Below, in pieces: positions 8,160-15,323 of a stretch of 38,279 bases of DNA. Source of the DNA: Rhodocyclaceae bacterium. GTDB lineage: Bacteria > Pseudomonadota > Gammaproteobacteria > Burkholderiales > Rhodocyclaceae. The notes below the pieces were generated by a model. It was not told the origin of the DNA. It saw only the letters and a list, made by a program, of their open reading frames with translations, and ran no database searches. The position numbers were made by a program, and so were the translations under genes. The DNA is taken from NCBI GenBank assembly GCA_020445665.1, contig JAGRGD010000258.1:1-38279 (forward strand), given 5' to 3'. Position 1 is the stretch's first letter, and each line of letters starts with the position of its first letter.

Positions 8160-8776
8160 TGGAGGCGCCGTCCGTGAGCCACGACATCAACGGTATCGAT
8201 CCGGTCAGCTTGCGTGCCTTGCTCGCCTCGCCCGTGATCGCCGATGACATCCACGAGCCAGGCGTTGGTCGTGGCCTTCGTGATGCGGCGGTACTGGTGC
8301 CACTGGTGGTGCGCGAGCCCGGCCTCCATGTCCTGCTGACTCAGAGAACCGACCATCTGCATCACCATCCGGGACAGATCAGCTTCCCAGGAGGAAGGGT
8401 CGAGGACGGCGACGCCTCCGATGTGGAGACGGCATTGCGGGAAACCGAGGAAGAGATCGGGCTCGACCGGCGCCACATCGAGATTGTTGGCCGGCTGCCC
8501 CGCTATCACACGGTAACCGGCTTTGCGATCTCGCCCGTTGTGGGCGTCGTCACGCCGCCATTCGACCTGGCGCTCGACGCGTTCGAGGTGGCCGAGGTGT
8601 TCGAGGTGCCGCTGCCCTTCCTGCTCGATCCGGGCAACCGGGAACAGCACGCGATCGAGTATGCCGGGGTGGTCCGGGAGTATTTCGCGATGCCCTGGCA
8701 GGGACGTTTCATCTGGGGCGCGACTGCCGGGATGCTCGTTAGCCTCGCAGACATGCTCGCCCGGGCCGGCAAATAG
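8159..8776 (+). CDS. Nudix hydrolase, CoA pyrophosphatase type
   Basis: 205-residue cytosolic Nudix protein likely cleaving coenzyme A or acyl-CoA to 3',5'-ADP and phosphopantetheine. The CoA-specific signature LLTQRTDHLHHHPGQISFPGG lies at 59-79. It runs into the Nudix box, with RETEEEIG at 94-101 providing the metal-binding glutamates. The ATG shares bases with the preceding stop codon; a GTG at 8174 is a possible alternative start. The C-terminal segment (REYFAMPWQGRFIWGATAGML) is also typical of the group. The neighbouring CobD-like membrane protein starts 93 bp later on the same strand. Confidence 0.9.
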   Translation: MEAPSVSHDINGIDPVSLRALLASPVIADDIHEPGVGRGLRDAAVLVPLVVREPGLHVLLTQRTDHLHHHPGQISFPGGRVEDGDASDVETALRETEEEIGLDRRHIEIVGRLPRYHTVTGFAISPVVGVVTPPFDLALDAFEVAEVFEVPLPFLLDPGNREQHAIEYAGVVREYFAMPWQGRFIWGATAGMLVSLADMLARAGK

Positions 8777-8869
8777 CCACCAGGGGCGTCACGCCTCCGA
8801 CCGCGGCGGCTCCGCTCGGGCGCCAAGCGGCCGTGGTATCGTCGTTCGAACCCACTGCTGTGAGCTTCG

Positions 8870-9775
8870 ATGACCTTCCTGACCCTGCTCGTTGCGCTGC
8901 TGCTCTCGCGCCTCTGGCCGCAGGCGCGCGATCGTGTCCGGGTCCCGGGGGTACACCGGCTGGGTGCCTGGCTGGAGCGCCGAATCGGCGAAGGACCCTG
9001 GGCCGGCGCGGCCTGGTGGGCCTGCCTCGGCTTCGTCTGGATGCTGTTCGCCTACCTTTCCGCCACGCTCCATGGCCTGCATGCCGTCCTGGGGCTGGTT
9101 TTCGACGCGGCTGTCCTCTTCACTGTGCTGGAGAACGGACGCGATGCGATTCGCTTCGGGCAGGTCCACCAGTCGCTACAGGAAGGTAATGTGGCCCAGG
9201 CGGGTGAGCGGCTTCGCGAATGGACGGGGGGCGGTTGCCGCGTCGTGAACGCCGGCGAAATCGCGCGGGTAGCCATTGAACGGGCTCTCTTGTCCGCTCA
9301 TCGCAACGTTTTTGGCGTATCCTTCTGGTTTGTGCTTCTGCCCGGTCCCGGCGCCGCTGTGGCTTACGCGCTGGTGGCTTCGCGGGCGCATGCCTGGCTT
9401 GGCGATAGCGGTCCCGTTCAAGCGGCGAGGCGCGTTCTCGACAGGCTGGACTGGCTTCCGGCTCGCGTGACCGCGATCGGTTTCGCGATCGCTGGCAATT
9501 TCGAGGACGCGGCTTACTGCTGGCGCTCCCAGGCGCGGCAGTGGCACAACGAAATTGAGGGGATTCTCATTTCGAGTGGGGCGGGTGCGATGGGCGTCAA
9601 GCTCGGCCGGCCGGTCTCGTGCGGGGGGCAACTCATTCCCCGTCCGGAACTGGGCATGGGCATCGATCCCGGCCCCGATCTACTGCAGAGCGCGGTCGAA
9701 CTGGTATGGAGAACACTCGTGCTCTGTCTGGCACTGCTGGCCCTGTTCAGTGTGTCTGCTTGGGTGAGCAGTTGA
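8870..9775 (+). CDS. CobD/CbiB-like integral membrane protein
   Basis: 301-residue membrane protein related to the CobD/CbiB (and AmpE) superfamily. Hydrophobic segments lie at roughly 1-15, 45-85, 145-165 and 275-298. The conserved cytosolic features NAGEIARVAIERALLSAHRNVFGVSFWFVLLPGPGAAVAYAL and GRPVSCGGQLIPRPELG correspond to the CbiB motif pattern. No other cobalamin genes are in the window, and betaproteobacteria carry this stand-alone paralogue outside cob clusters. A role in adenosylcobinamide phosphate synthesis is therefore doubtful and the function is best called unknown. The start ATG follows a GAGCTTCG stretch with a weak ribosome binding site. Confidence 0.75.
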   Translation: MTFLTLLVALLLSRLWPQARDRVRVPGVHRLGAWLERRIGEGPWAGAAWWACLGFVWMLFAYLSATLHGLHAVLGLVFDAAVLFTVLENGRDAIRFGQVHQSLQEGNVAQAGERLREWTGGGCRVVNAGEIARVAIERALLSAHRNVFGVSFWFVLLPGPGAAVAYALVASRAHAWLGDSGPVQAARRVLDRLDWLPARVTAIGFAIAGNFEDAAYCWRSQARQWHNEIEGILISSGAGAMGVKLGRPVSCGGQLIPRPELGMGIDPGPDLLQSAVELVWRTLVLCLALLALFSVSAWVSS

Positions 9776-9801
9776 TTTTCAAGGCAACGGAGGGAAGTTA
9801 A

Positions 9802-10986
9802 ATGGCAAATCGTGAAGTTGTGGTCCTCAGCGCTGTGCGTTCGGCGATCGGCACGTTTGGTGGCTCGCTGAGTAGCATGGAGCCTGCGGACCTGGCTGGC
9901 GCGGTGATGAAAGAAGCGGTCGCTCGCTCGGGCGCCGATCCCCAACTGATCAACTATGTGACGGTCGGCAACTGCATCCCGACCGAGTCGCGTTTCCCCT
10001 ATGTCGCCCGTGTCGCATCGATCCAGGCCGGCCTGCCGATGGACTCGGTCGCGATGGCCGTCAACCGCCTGTGCAGCTCGGGTCTGCAGGGCATCGTGAC
10101 GACCTCTCAGGCGATCATGCTCGGCGATTGCGATTTCGGCGTCGGCGGCGGCGTCGAAGTGATGTCCCGTGGCACCTACATGGCGCCGGCGATGCGCACC
10201 GGCGCGCGGATGGGTGACACCCAGATGATCGACTCCATGGTCGCGACCCTGACCGACCCGTTCGGTGCCGGCCACATGGGCATCACGGCCGAGAACCTGG
10301 CCGAGAAGTGGAACATCTCCCGCGAGGAGCAGGACGCCCTGGCTGTCGAGTCCCAGCGCCGCGCCGCGGCTGCCATCGCCGAGGGCCGCTTCAAGTCGCA
10401 GATCGTCCCGATCACGCTGAAGTCGCGCAAGGGCGAGACGATCTTCGACACCGACGAGCACGTCAAGGCCAGCACTACGATGGAAACGCTCGGCAAGATG
10501 CGTCCGGCCTTCAAGAAGGACGGCACCGTCACCGCGGGCAACGCCTCGGGCATCAACGACGGCGCCGCCTTCATGGTGCTGGCGGGTGCCGACGCCGCGG
10601 AGAAGGCCGGCTACAAGCCGATCGCCCGCTTGGTGTCGTATGCGGTTGCCGGTGTGCCGAACCACATCATGGGCGAGGGCCCGATCCCGGCCACCAAGCT
10701 GGCGCTGGGCCGTGCCGGCCTGACCCTCGATCAGATGGACGTGATCGAGTCCAACGAAGCCTTCGCGGCACAGGCGATCGCGGTTGCAAAGGGCCTCGGC
10801 CTGGACATGGCCAAGACCAACCCGAACGGTGGCGCCATCGCGCTGGGTCACCCGGTCGGTTGCTCGGGCGCCTTCATCGCGACCAAGGCGCTGTACGAAC
10901 TCGAGCGCATCGGCGGCCGGTACGCGCTGGTCACCATGTGCATCGGCGGCGGTCAGGGTATCGCCACGATCTTCGAGCGCATCTGA
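9802..10986 (+). CDS. Acetyl-CoA acetyltransferase / beta-ketothiolase, BktB-like
   Basis: Type II thiolase of 394 residues that condenses two acyl-CoA, or cleaves 3-ketoacyl-CoA, in the cytosol. The acylated nucleophile C91 lies in NRLCSSGLQ. The C-terminal half has VIESNEAFAAQ, the catalytic histidine in GHPVGCSGA, and the base cysteine in VTMCIGGGQG. Wording such as FDTDEHVK, GTVTAGNASGINDGAA and RYALVTMCIGGGQGIATIFERI is close to BktB, the broad-range ketothiolase of polyhydroxyalkanoate synthesis. No pha gene is adjacent, so assignment to PHA synthesis rather than fatty-acid or aromatic degradation is open. GGAGGGAAG precedes the ATG, and a strong terminator follows. Confidence 0.9.
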   Translation: MANREVVVLSAVRSAIGTFGGSLSSMEPADLAGAVMKEAVARSGADPQLINYVTVGNCIPTESRFPYVARVASIQAGLPMDSVAMAVNRLCSSGLQGIVTTSQAIMLGDCDFGVGGGVEVMSRGTYMAPAMRTGARMGDTQMIDSMVATLTDPFGAGHMGITAENLAEKWNISREEQDALAVESQRRAAAAIAEGRFKSQIVPITLKSRKGETIFDTDEHVKASTTMETLGKMRPAFKKDGTVTAGNASGINDGAAFMVLAGADAAEKAGYKPIARLVSYAVAGVPNHIMGEGPIPATKLALGRAGLTLDQMDVIESNEAFAAQAIAVAKGLGLDMAKTNPNGGAIALGHPVGCSGAFIATKALYELERIGGRYALVTMCIGGGQGIATIFERI

Positions 10987-11014
10987 GCGCGCTTCGGCCC
11001 CTGCGGTCGATGAG

Positions 11015-11044
11015 AAAACCCCCGCAAGTGCGGGGGTTTTTTTT
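11015..11044 (+). terminator. Rho-independent terminator after the thiolase gene
   Basis: An 11-bp stem of AAAACCCCCGC with its complement around an AAGT loop, followed by a run of T. It separates the thiolase gene from the Anbu-operon promoter region. Confidence 0.95.
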
Positions 11045-11057
11045 CGACCAGGGCAGG

Positions 11058-11074
11058 CGCACCAAGCTGCGCCG
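11058..11074 (+). promoter_or_regulatory. Possible NtrC binding site, distal
   Basis: The left half CGCACCA matches 6 of 7 bases of the NtrC half-site TGCACCA; the right half TGCGCCG is poor (4 of 7). It starts 31 bp, about three helical turns, upstream of the stronger site. Weak on its own; supported by that spacing. Confidence 0.35.
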
Positions 11075-11088
11075 CCATCTGGCGCCAA

Positions 11089-11105
11089 TGCACTGTTGTG
11101 GTGCC
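11089..11105 (+). promoter_or_regulatory. Possible NtrC binding site, proximal
   Basis: TGCACTGTTGTGGTGCC has the 7-3-7 architecture of NtrC sites (TGCACCA, 3 bases, TGGTGCA). Five of seven match in the left half and six of seven in the right. Its centre is about 75 bp upstream of the start point expected from the sigma-54 element. Confidence 0.55.
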
Positions 11106-11143
11106 GGACAGGGGGCGTTGGTGGGGGGAATCTGCCAATTTGC

Positions 11144-11159
11144 TTGGCACGCTTCTCGC
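11144..11159 (+). promoter_or_regulatory. Sigma-54 (RpoN)-type promoter for the Anbu operon
   Basis: TTGGCACGCTTCTCGC has the invariant GG (11146-11147) and GC (11158-11159) separated by exactly ten bases. It matches the TGGCAC-N5-TTGC consensus with one mismatch (TCGC). It lies 51 bp before the ATP-grasp start codon and downstream of two NtrC-like sites. Confidence 0.6.
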
Positions 11160-11210
11160 GATGTGCTGTCCAGACACTGACAACCTATCTGCCCAGGCGA
11201 GTGACCCTAC

Positions 11211-12629
11211 ATGCCCATCACGGAGTTCTACGACGAAATGACAGGAGACGGTGGCCTGGTCCGTCCCCACTACGCCGACGTGTCGAAATGGCTCGACAAG
11301 ATGTCGGCCGAGCGGCTCGATCGCAAGCGTGCGGAGGCGCACGCGTTGTTTCACCGGTCCGGCATCACGTTTGCGGTCTACGGTGAGGATGCCGGGACCG
11401 AGCGCTTGATCCCCTTCGACATCATTCCGCGCATCATCACGGCCTCAGAATGGTCGACGCTGAAGCGAGGCCTGAAGCAGCGGGTCATGGCGCTGAACGC
11501 GTTCATCCGCGACATCTACCATGAACGGGCGATTCTCAAGGACGGGCTGATTCCGCCCGAGGACGTGCTGGGCAACGCCCAGTACCGCCAGGAGATGATC
11601 GGCGTCGCGGTGGCGCACGATGTCTATGCCCACATCGCTGGCGTCGACATCGTGCGGGCAGGCGAGGGTGAGTTCTACGTCCTCGAGGACAACCTCCGGG
11701 TGCCTTCGGGGGTGTCCTACATGTTGGAGGACAGGCGCATGATGATGCGCCTGTTCCCTGAGCTTTTCGCGAGCAACCGGGTTGCTCCGGTGGACCACTA
11801 TCCCAACCTCCTGCTCGACACCATGCGCAGCGTCGCGCCAGCCGGGCAGGACGATCCGACCGTGGTCGTGATGACGCCCGGAGCCTACAACAGTGCCTAT
11901 TTCGAGCATGCCTTCCTGGCGCAGCAGATGGGGGTCGAACTGGTCGAGGGTCAGGATCTCTTCGTGGCCGACGATCAGGTCTACATGCGCACCACCCAGG
12001 GGCCCAGACGCATCGACGTGATCTACCGCCGGATCGACGATGACTTCCTCGATCCGACCGTTTTCCGCAAGGATTCGATGCTTGGTGTCCCCGGCCTGCT
12101 GCAGGCCTACCGGGCCGGCAAGGTGACACTGGCCAACGCCGTCGGCGGCGGCCTTGCCGACGACAAGTCGATCTACCCCTATGTGCCGGAGATGATTCGC
12201 TTCTACCTCGGCGAGGAGCCGATCCTGAAGAATGTCCCCACCTATCGCTGTCGCGACGAAGGCGATCTTTCCTACGTACTTGCCAATCTCGATGACCTTG
12301 TCGTCAAGGAGGTCCACGGCGCTGGTGGTTACGGCATGCTGGTAGGGCCGACATCGAGCAAGGCCCAGATCGAGGCCTTCCGGGAACGACTCGTGGCGAG
12401 CCCGGGCAAATACATCGCACAGCCCACGCTGTCCCTGTCGGCATGCCCGACCTTTGTCGAGAGCGGCGTCGCGCCGCGTCATATCGACCTGCGTCCCTTC
12501 GTGCTGTCGGGCAAGGAGGTGCACATGGTGCCGGGTGGGCTGACGCGTGTGGCGCTGACGGAGGGATCGCTGGTGGTGAATTCGTCGCAGGGCGGCGGCA
12601 CCAAGGACACCTGGGTGCTGGAGGCCTGA
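11211..12629 (+). CDS. Circularly permuted ATP-grasp protein (DUF404/DUF407)
   Basis: 472-residue protein of the circularly permuted type-2 ATP-grasp family, predicted to form amide or peptide-like bonds using ATP. Family segments include FHRSGITFAVYGE, GLKQRVMALNAFIRDIYHERAILKDG, GEFYVLEDNLRVPSGVSYMLEDR, LVEGQDLFVADDQVYMRT, the VVKEVHGAGGYGMLVGP glycine-rich region and HIDLRPFVLSGKEVHMVPGGLTRVAL near the end. It is the first gene of the Anbu operon and is followed 6 bp later by the alpha-E gene. In such operons it is thought to make a small peptide or modify a protein; the product is unknown. The Shine-Dalgarno sequence is weak; the preceding sigma-54-type promoter supports this start. Confidence 0.93.
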   Translation: MPITEFYDEMTGDGGLVRPHYADVSKWLDKMSAERLDRKRAEAHALFHRSGITFAVYGEDAGTERLIPFDIIPRIITASEWSTLKRGLKQRVMALNAFIRDIYHERAILKDGLIPPEDVLGNAQYRQEMIGVAVAHDVYAHIAGVDIVRAGEGEFYVLEDNLRVPSGVSYMLEDRRMMMRLFPELFASNRVAPVDHYPNLLLDTMRSVAPAGQDDPTVVVMTPGAYNSAYFEHAFLAQQMGVELVEGQDLFVADDQVYMRTTQGPRRIDVIYRRIDDDFLDPTVFRKDSMLGVPGLLQAYRAGKVTLANAVGGGLADDKSIYPYVPEMIRFYLGEEPILKNVPTYRCRDEGDLSYVLANLDDLVVKEVHGAGGYGMLVGPTSSKAQIEAFRERLVASPGKYIAQPTLSLSACPTFVESGVAPRHIDLRPFVLSGKEVHMVPGGLTRVALTEGSLVVNSSQGGGTKDTWVLEA

Positions 12630-12635
12630 ACGAAT

Positions 12636-13583
12636 ATGCTGAGTCGCACCGCTGATCACTTGTTCTGGATGGCCCGCTACATGGAGCGGGCCGAGAACAC
12701 CGCGCGCATGCTCGACGTGTGCTACCGGGTTTCCCTGATGCCCCAGAGCCCTGAGGAGGCCGAGCAGAACTGGATCGCCCTGCTGCGCATCATGTCTCTC
12801 GAGCCCCAGTACCGAGAAACCTGCGGAGAGGTGGAGGGCAGCCGCGTGCTGCGCTTCATGATCTTCGATCCGGAGAACCCCTCTTCCATCCGCAACTGCC
12901 TGCGGGCAGCTCGGGAAAACGCGCATGCCGTGCGCGACACGCTCACGGCCGAACTGTGGGAGACGATGAACGCCACCTGGATCAAGGTCCGCGGTCTCAC
13001 GCCGGAGATCATGGAAGACCGGGGCGTGGGCGAATTCTTCGAGTGGGTCAAGTACCGCTCCCATCTGTCCCGCGGGGTCACGATCGGCACCATGCTGCAG
13101 GACGAGGCCTGGCGGTTCATCCGCCTCGGCACCTTCCTGGAGCGGGCAGACAACACCGCGCGGATCCTCGACGTGAAGTACCAGGTCCTGGTCACCGAGG
13201 ACGACGAGGAGGACGCCGACTACCACCGCTGGAGTGCACTCCTGCATTCGGTTTCAGCCTTCGAGGTCTATCGCAAGGTCTATCGCGACCTGATCTCGCC
13301 GGTGAAGGTGGCTGAACTGCTGATCCTCAACCCCCTGATGCCGCGCTCCCTGGCGCGCTGCGTCAGGGAGGTCTTCGTGAACCTGCAGGAGGTTGCCAAC
13401 GACCGCTCCGCCGAAACCATCCGGCGCGCCGGGGAACTGGAGGCGTCGCTGCGCTTCGGTCGGGTGGACGTCCTGATCGAGCAGGGCCTGCATCCCTTCC
13501 TCGACCGCTTCATGGACCGGATCTATGATCTGGGCAACCGGATCTCCGACGACTTCCTGATTCCGGTGCGCAACACGGGCTGA
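12636..13583 (+). CDS. Alpha-E domain protein (DUF403)
   Basis: 315-residue, almost wholly alpha-helical cytosolic protein. The start MLSRTADHLFWMARYMERAENTARMLDV is the alpha-E hallmark, and a second RLGTFLERADNTARILDVKY repeats it around residue 165. The two motifs carry the conserved E-R-A-(E/D)-N-T-A-R-(M/I)-L-D pattern. GGAGG lies 11 bases before the ATG. The family always accompanies ATP-grasp DUF404/407 proteins and probably works with them; no catalytic activity has been established. The next gene starts 104 bp downstream, a larger gap than the 6 bp upstream. Confidence 0.93.
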   Translation: MLSRTADHLFWMARYMERAENTARMLDVCYRVSLMPQSPEEAEQNWIALLRIMSLEPQYRETCGEVEGSRVLRFMIFDPENPSSIRNCLRAARENAHAVRDTLTAELWETMNATWIKVRGLTPEIMEDRGVGEFFEWVKYRSHLSRGVTIGTMLQDEAWRFIRLGTFLERADNTARILDVKYQVLVTEDDEEDADYHRWSALLHSVSAFEVYRKVYRDLISPVKVAELLILNPLMPRSLARCVREVFVNLQEVANDRSAETIRRAGELEASLRFGRVDVLIEQGLHPFLDRFMDRIYDLGNRISDDFLIPVRNTG

Positions 13584-13687
13584 GCGTTGCGTCCGAGCCA
13601 CGCAAGCGGAGGGCCTCCTCTGTTTGCGCTGGCTGTCGAACCCGGCGGGCCGGATAATCCGCTACCGCATATCCGGAGTGACCTGCC
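13584..13687 (+). other. Gap where a transglutaminase-like gene would be expected
   Basis: 104 bp between the alpha-E and Anbu genes. In many ATP-grasp/alpha-E/Anbu operons a transglutaminase-like cysteine peptidase gene is part of the cluster; here there is none and no remnant is readable. A GATAAT at 13653-13658 could be a -10 element, but no -35 at good spacing is seen. GGAGTG serves the Anbu start. Confidence 0.5.
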
Positions 13688-14425
13688 ATGACCTACTGCG
13701 TCGGCATCCTGCTCGCGTCGGGCATGGTGATGCTGTCCGACTCGCGCACCAACGCGGGCGTCGACCACATCAACACCTTCCGCAAGATGAGTCGCTTCGA
13801 GCGCCCGGGAGAGCGCTGCCTGGTGCTGATGACGGCCGGCAACCTGGCAATCACCCAGGCGGTGGTCTCCGTTCTGCGGGAAGCGGAGTGCGCCGGCGAC
13901 GGCCGTACGAGCCTGCTCACGGCGGAGAACATGTTCGAGGCGGCGCGTCACGTGGGTGACACGCTGCGGGCGGTGTACGCCCGCGACGCCGAGTCGCTAT
14001 CCGCCTTCGGCATCGACTTCAATGCCAGCCTGATCCTCGGCGGACAGATCGCCGGCGATCCGCCACGCCTGTTCAGCATCTACGCGGCCGGCAACTTTAT
14101 CGAGGCGACGCGCGAGACACCGTACTTCCAGATCGGAGAATCGAAGTACGGCAAGCCGATCCTCGACCGGGTGCTGCGCTGGGACACCTCGCTGGACGAG
14201 GCCGCCAAGTGCGCCCTGATCTCCATGGATTCGACCATCCGCTCGAACCTGTCGGTCGGTCTGCCCCTTGATCTGGTGACGATGGAGGCCAACGTGCTGG
14301 CGCTGCGCTCGCAGGTGCTGGTGGATGCCGACAACGCCTACTTCAGCATGGTGCGGAATCGGTGGGGCAGCGCCCTGCGGGATGCCTTCGATGCGATCCC
14401 GAACCCGGACGTTGGCCTGAGCTGA
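13688..14425 (+). CDS. Anbu proteasome-type peptidase
   Basis: 245-residue member of the Anbu (ancestral beta subunit) group, related to HslV and proteasome beta subunits. Removing the initiator Met exposes Thr as N-terminal nucleophile (TYCVGILLASG). Counting from it, D17 (LSDSRTN) and K32 (TFRKMSRF) occupy the places of the proteasome Asp17 and Lys33. Other typical segments are VLMTAGNLAITQAV, NASLILGGQI, LFSIYAAGNFIEA and FQIGESKYGKPILDR. Anbu subunits assemble into open helical or ring-like oligomers; natural substrates are unknown. It is last in the operon and converges with rsgA with only 4 bp between stops. Confidence 0.93.
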   Translation: MTYCVGILLASGMVMLSDSRTNAGVDHINTFRKMSRFERPGERCLVLMTAGNLAITQAVVSVLREAECAGDGRTSLLTAENMFEAARHVGDTLRAVYARDAESLSAFGIDFNASLILGGQIAGDPPRLFSIYAAGNFIEATRETPYFQIGESKYGKPILDRVLRWDTSLDEAAKCALISMDSTIRSNLSVGLPLDLVTMEANVLALRSQVLVDADNAYFSMVRNRWGSALRDAFDAIPNPDVGLS

Positions 14426-14429
14426 TCCG

Positions 14430-15323
14430 CTACCAGCCCTGGCTCTCTCGTCGCTGGGCGTCGATCTCGTCGCGAAAGAGCGTGTAGTGGGTCCACCGGC
14501 GGGCGGGGATGTCGCCGCCCTCGGCGGCGGCGCGGACCGCGCAGCCCGGCTCCAGGTCATGGCGGCAGTCGCGGAAGCGGCATTCGCCGACGAGTGGCGC
14601 GATCTCACGAAAACAGCCGATCAGCTCCGCCGGCGCAATGTGGGCCAGCCCGAACACCTGAAGCCCGGGTGAGTCGATGATCTCCCCGCCGCCGGGCAGG
14701 TCGTAGAGGCGCGCGTAGGTGGTGGTGTGCTTGCCGCTGTCGAGGGTCTCGGAGATTTCCCGGGTCGCCGTCGCCGCTTCCGGAATCAGCGCATTGATGA
14801 GCGTGCTCTTGCCCATGCCGCTCTGGCCGACCAGTACCGAACAATGACCGTCCAGGTGCGGGGCGAGCGCGGCGGCTCCGCCCGCTGCAGCCGACAGTTC
14901 TATGACGGGGTAGCCGATGTCGCGAAACGGCGCGAGCGTGGCGCGCGCTTCGTCCAGGCGCGCGGTGAGGTCGATCTTGTTGAGGACGATCAGCACCGCG
15001 ATGTCCTGGTCCTCCGCCGCGCAAATGCAGCGCGACAGCAACTCGTCGCTGAAGCCGGGCTCGGTCGCGGTGACGAGGACCACCTGGCTGACGTTGGCGG
15101 CGATCAGCTTCTCCTTCCAGGCGTCGGAGCGGTAGAGCAGGTTGCGGCGATCGACGACCCGCTGGATCACGCCCTGGTCGTCGCCGGTGCGAGTGAATTC
15201 GACCTCATCGCCACAGGCGAAGTGGCTGCGCTTGCCTTTCGGGTAGCACAGGACCCGCCCCGGGCCGTCGGCCTCCACCTCGTACTGGCGGCCGAAGGAG
15301 GCCCGGATGCGGCCCCGCGTCAT
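14430..15323 (-). CDS. rsgA: Ribosome biogenesis GTPase RsgA (YjeQ)
   Basis: Circularly permuted GTPase that checks late 30S maturation. The 297-residue protein has an OB-fold N-terminus. The permuted G motifs follow: G4 NKID (115-118), G1 GQSGMGKS (166-173), the G2 region TTTYARLY, and G3 DSPG (217-220). The C-terminal zinc knuckle has C248, C253, H255 and C261. The start ATG overlaps the stop of the M48 peptidase gene (ATGA), so the two are translationally coupled. Its stop is 4 bp from that of the convergent Anbu gene. Confidence 0.97.
   Translation of the reverse strand: MTRGRIRASFGRQYEVEADGPGRVLCYPKGKRSHFACGDEVEFTRTGDDQGVIQRVVDRRNLLYRSDAWKEKLIAANVSQVVLVTATEPGFSDELLSRCICAAEDQDIAVLIVLNKIDLTARLDEARATLAPFRDIGYPVIELSAAAGGAAALAPHLDGHCSVLVGQSGMGKSTLINALIPEAATATREISETLDSGKHTTTYARLYDLPGGGEIIDSPGLQVFGLAHIAPAELIGCFREIAPLVGECRFRDCRHDLEPGCAVRAAAEGGDIPARRWTHYTLFRDEIDAQRRESQGW

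Noticed and set aside
8870-9775. True cobalamin biosynthesis CobD
   Set aside because: No cob/cbi genes are nearby and the sequence diverges from CbiB. It is kept as a CobD/CbiB-like membrane protein of unknown function.
9769-9781. TTGATTTTCAA as an FNR box before the thiolase gene
   Set aside because: Only three bases separate the TTGA and TCAA halves; six are required.
11445-13247. 600-codon minus-strand open frame across the ATP-grasp and alpha-E genes
   Set aside because: Shadow of two well-supported genes; composition is His/Asp/Leu/Val-biased as expected from third-position GC bias.
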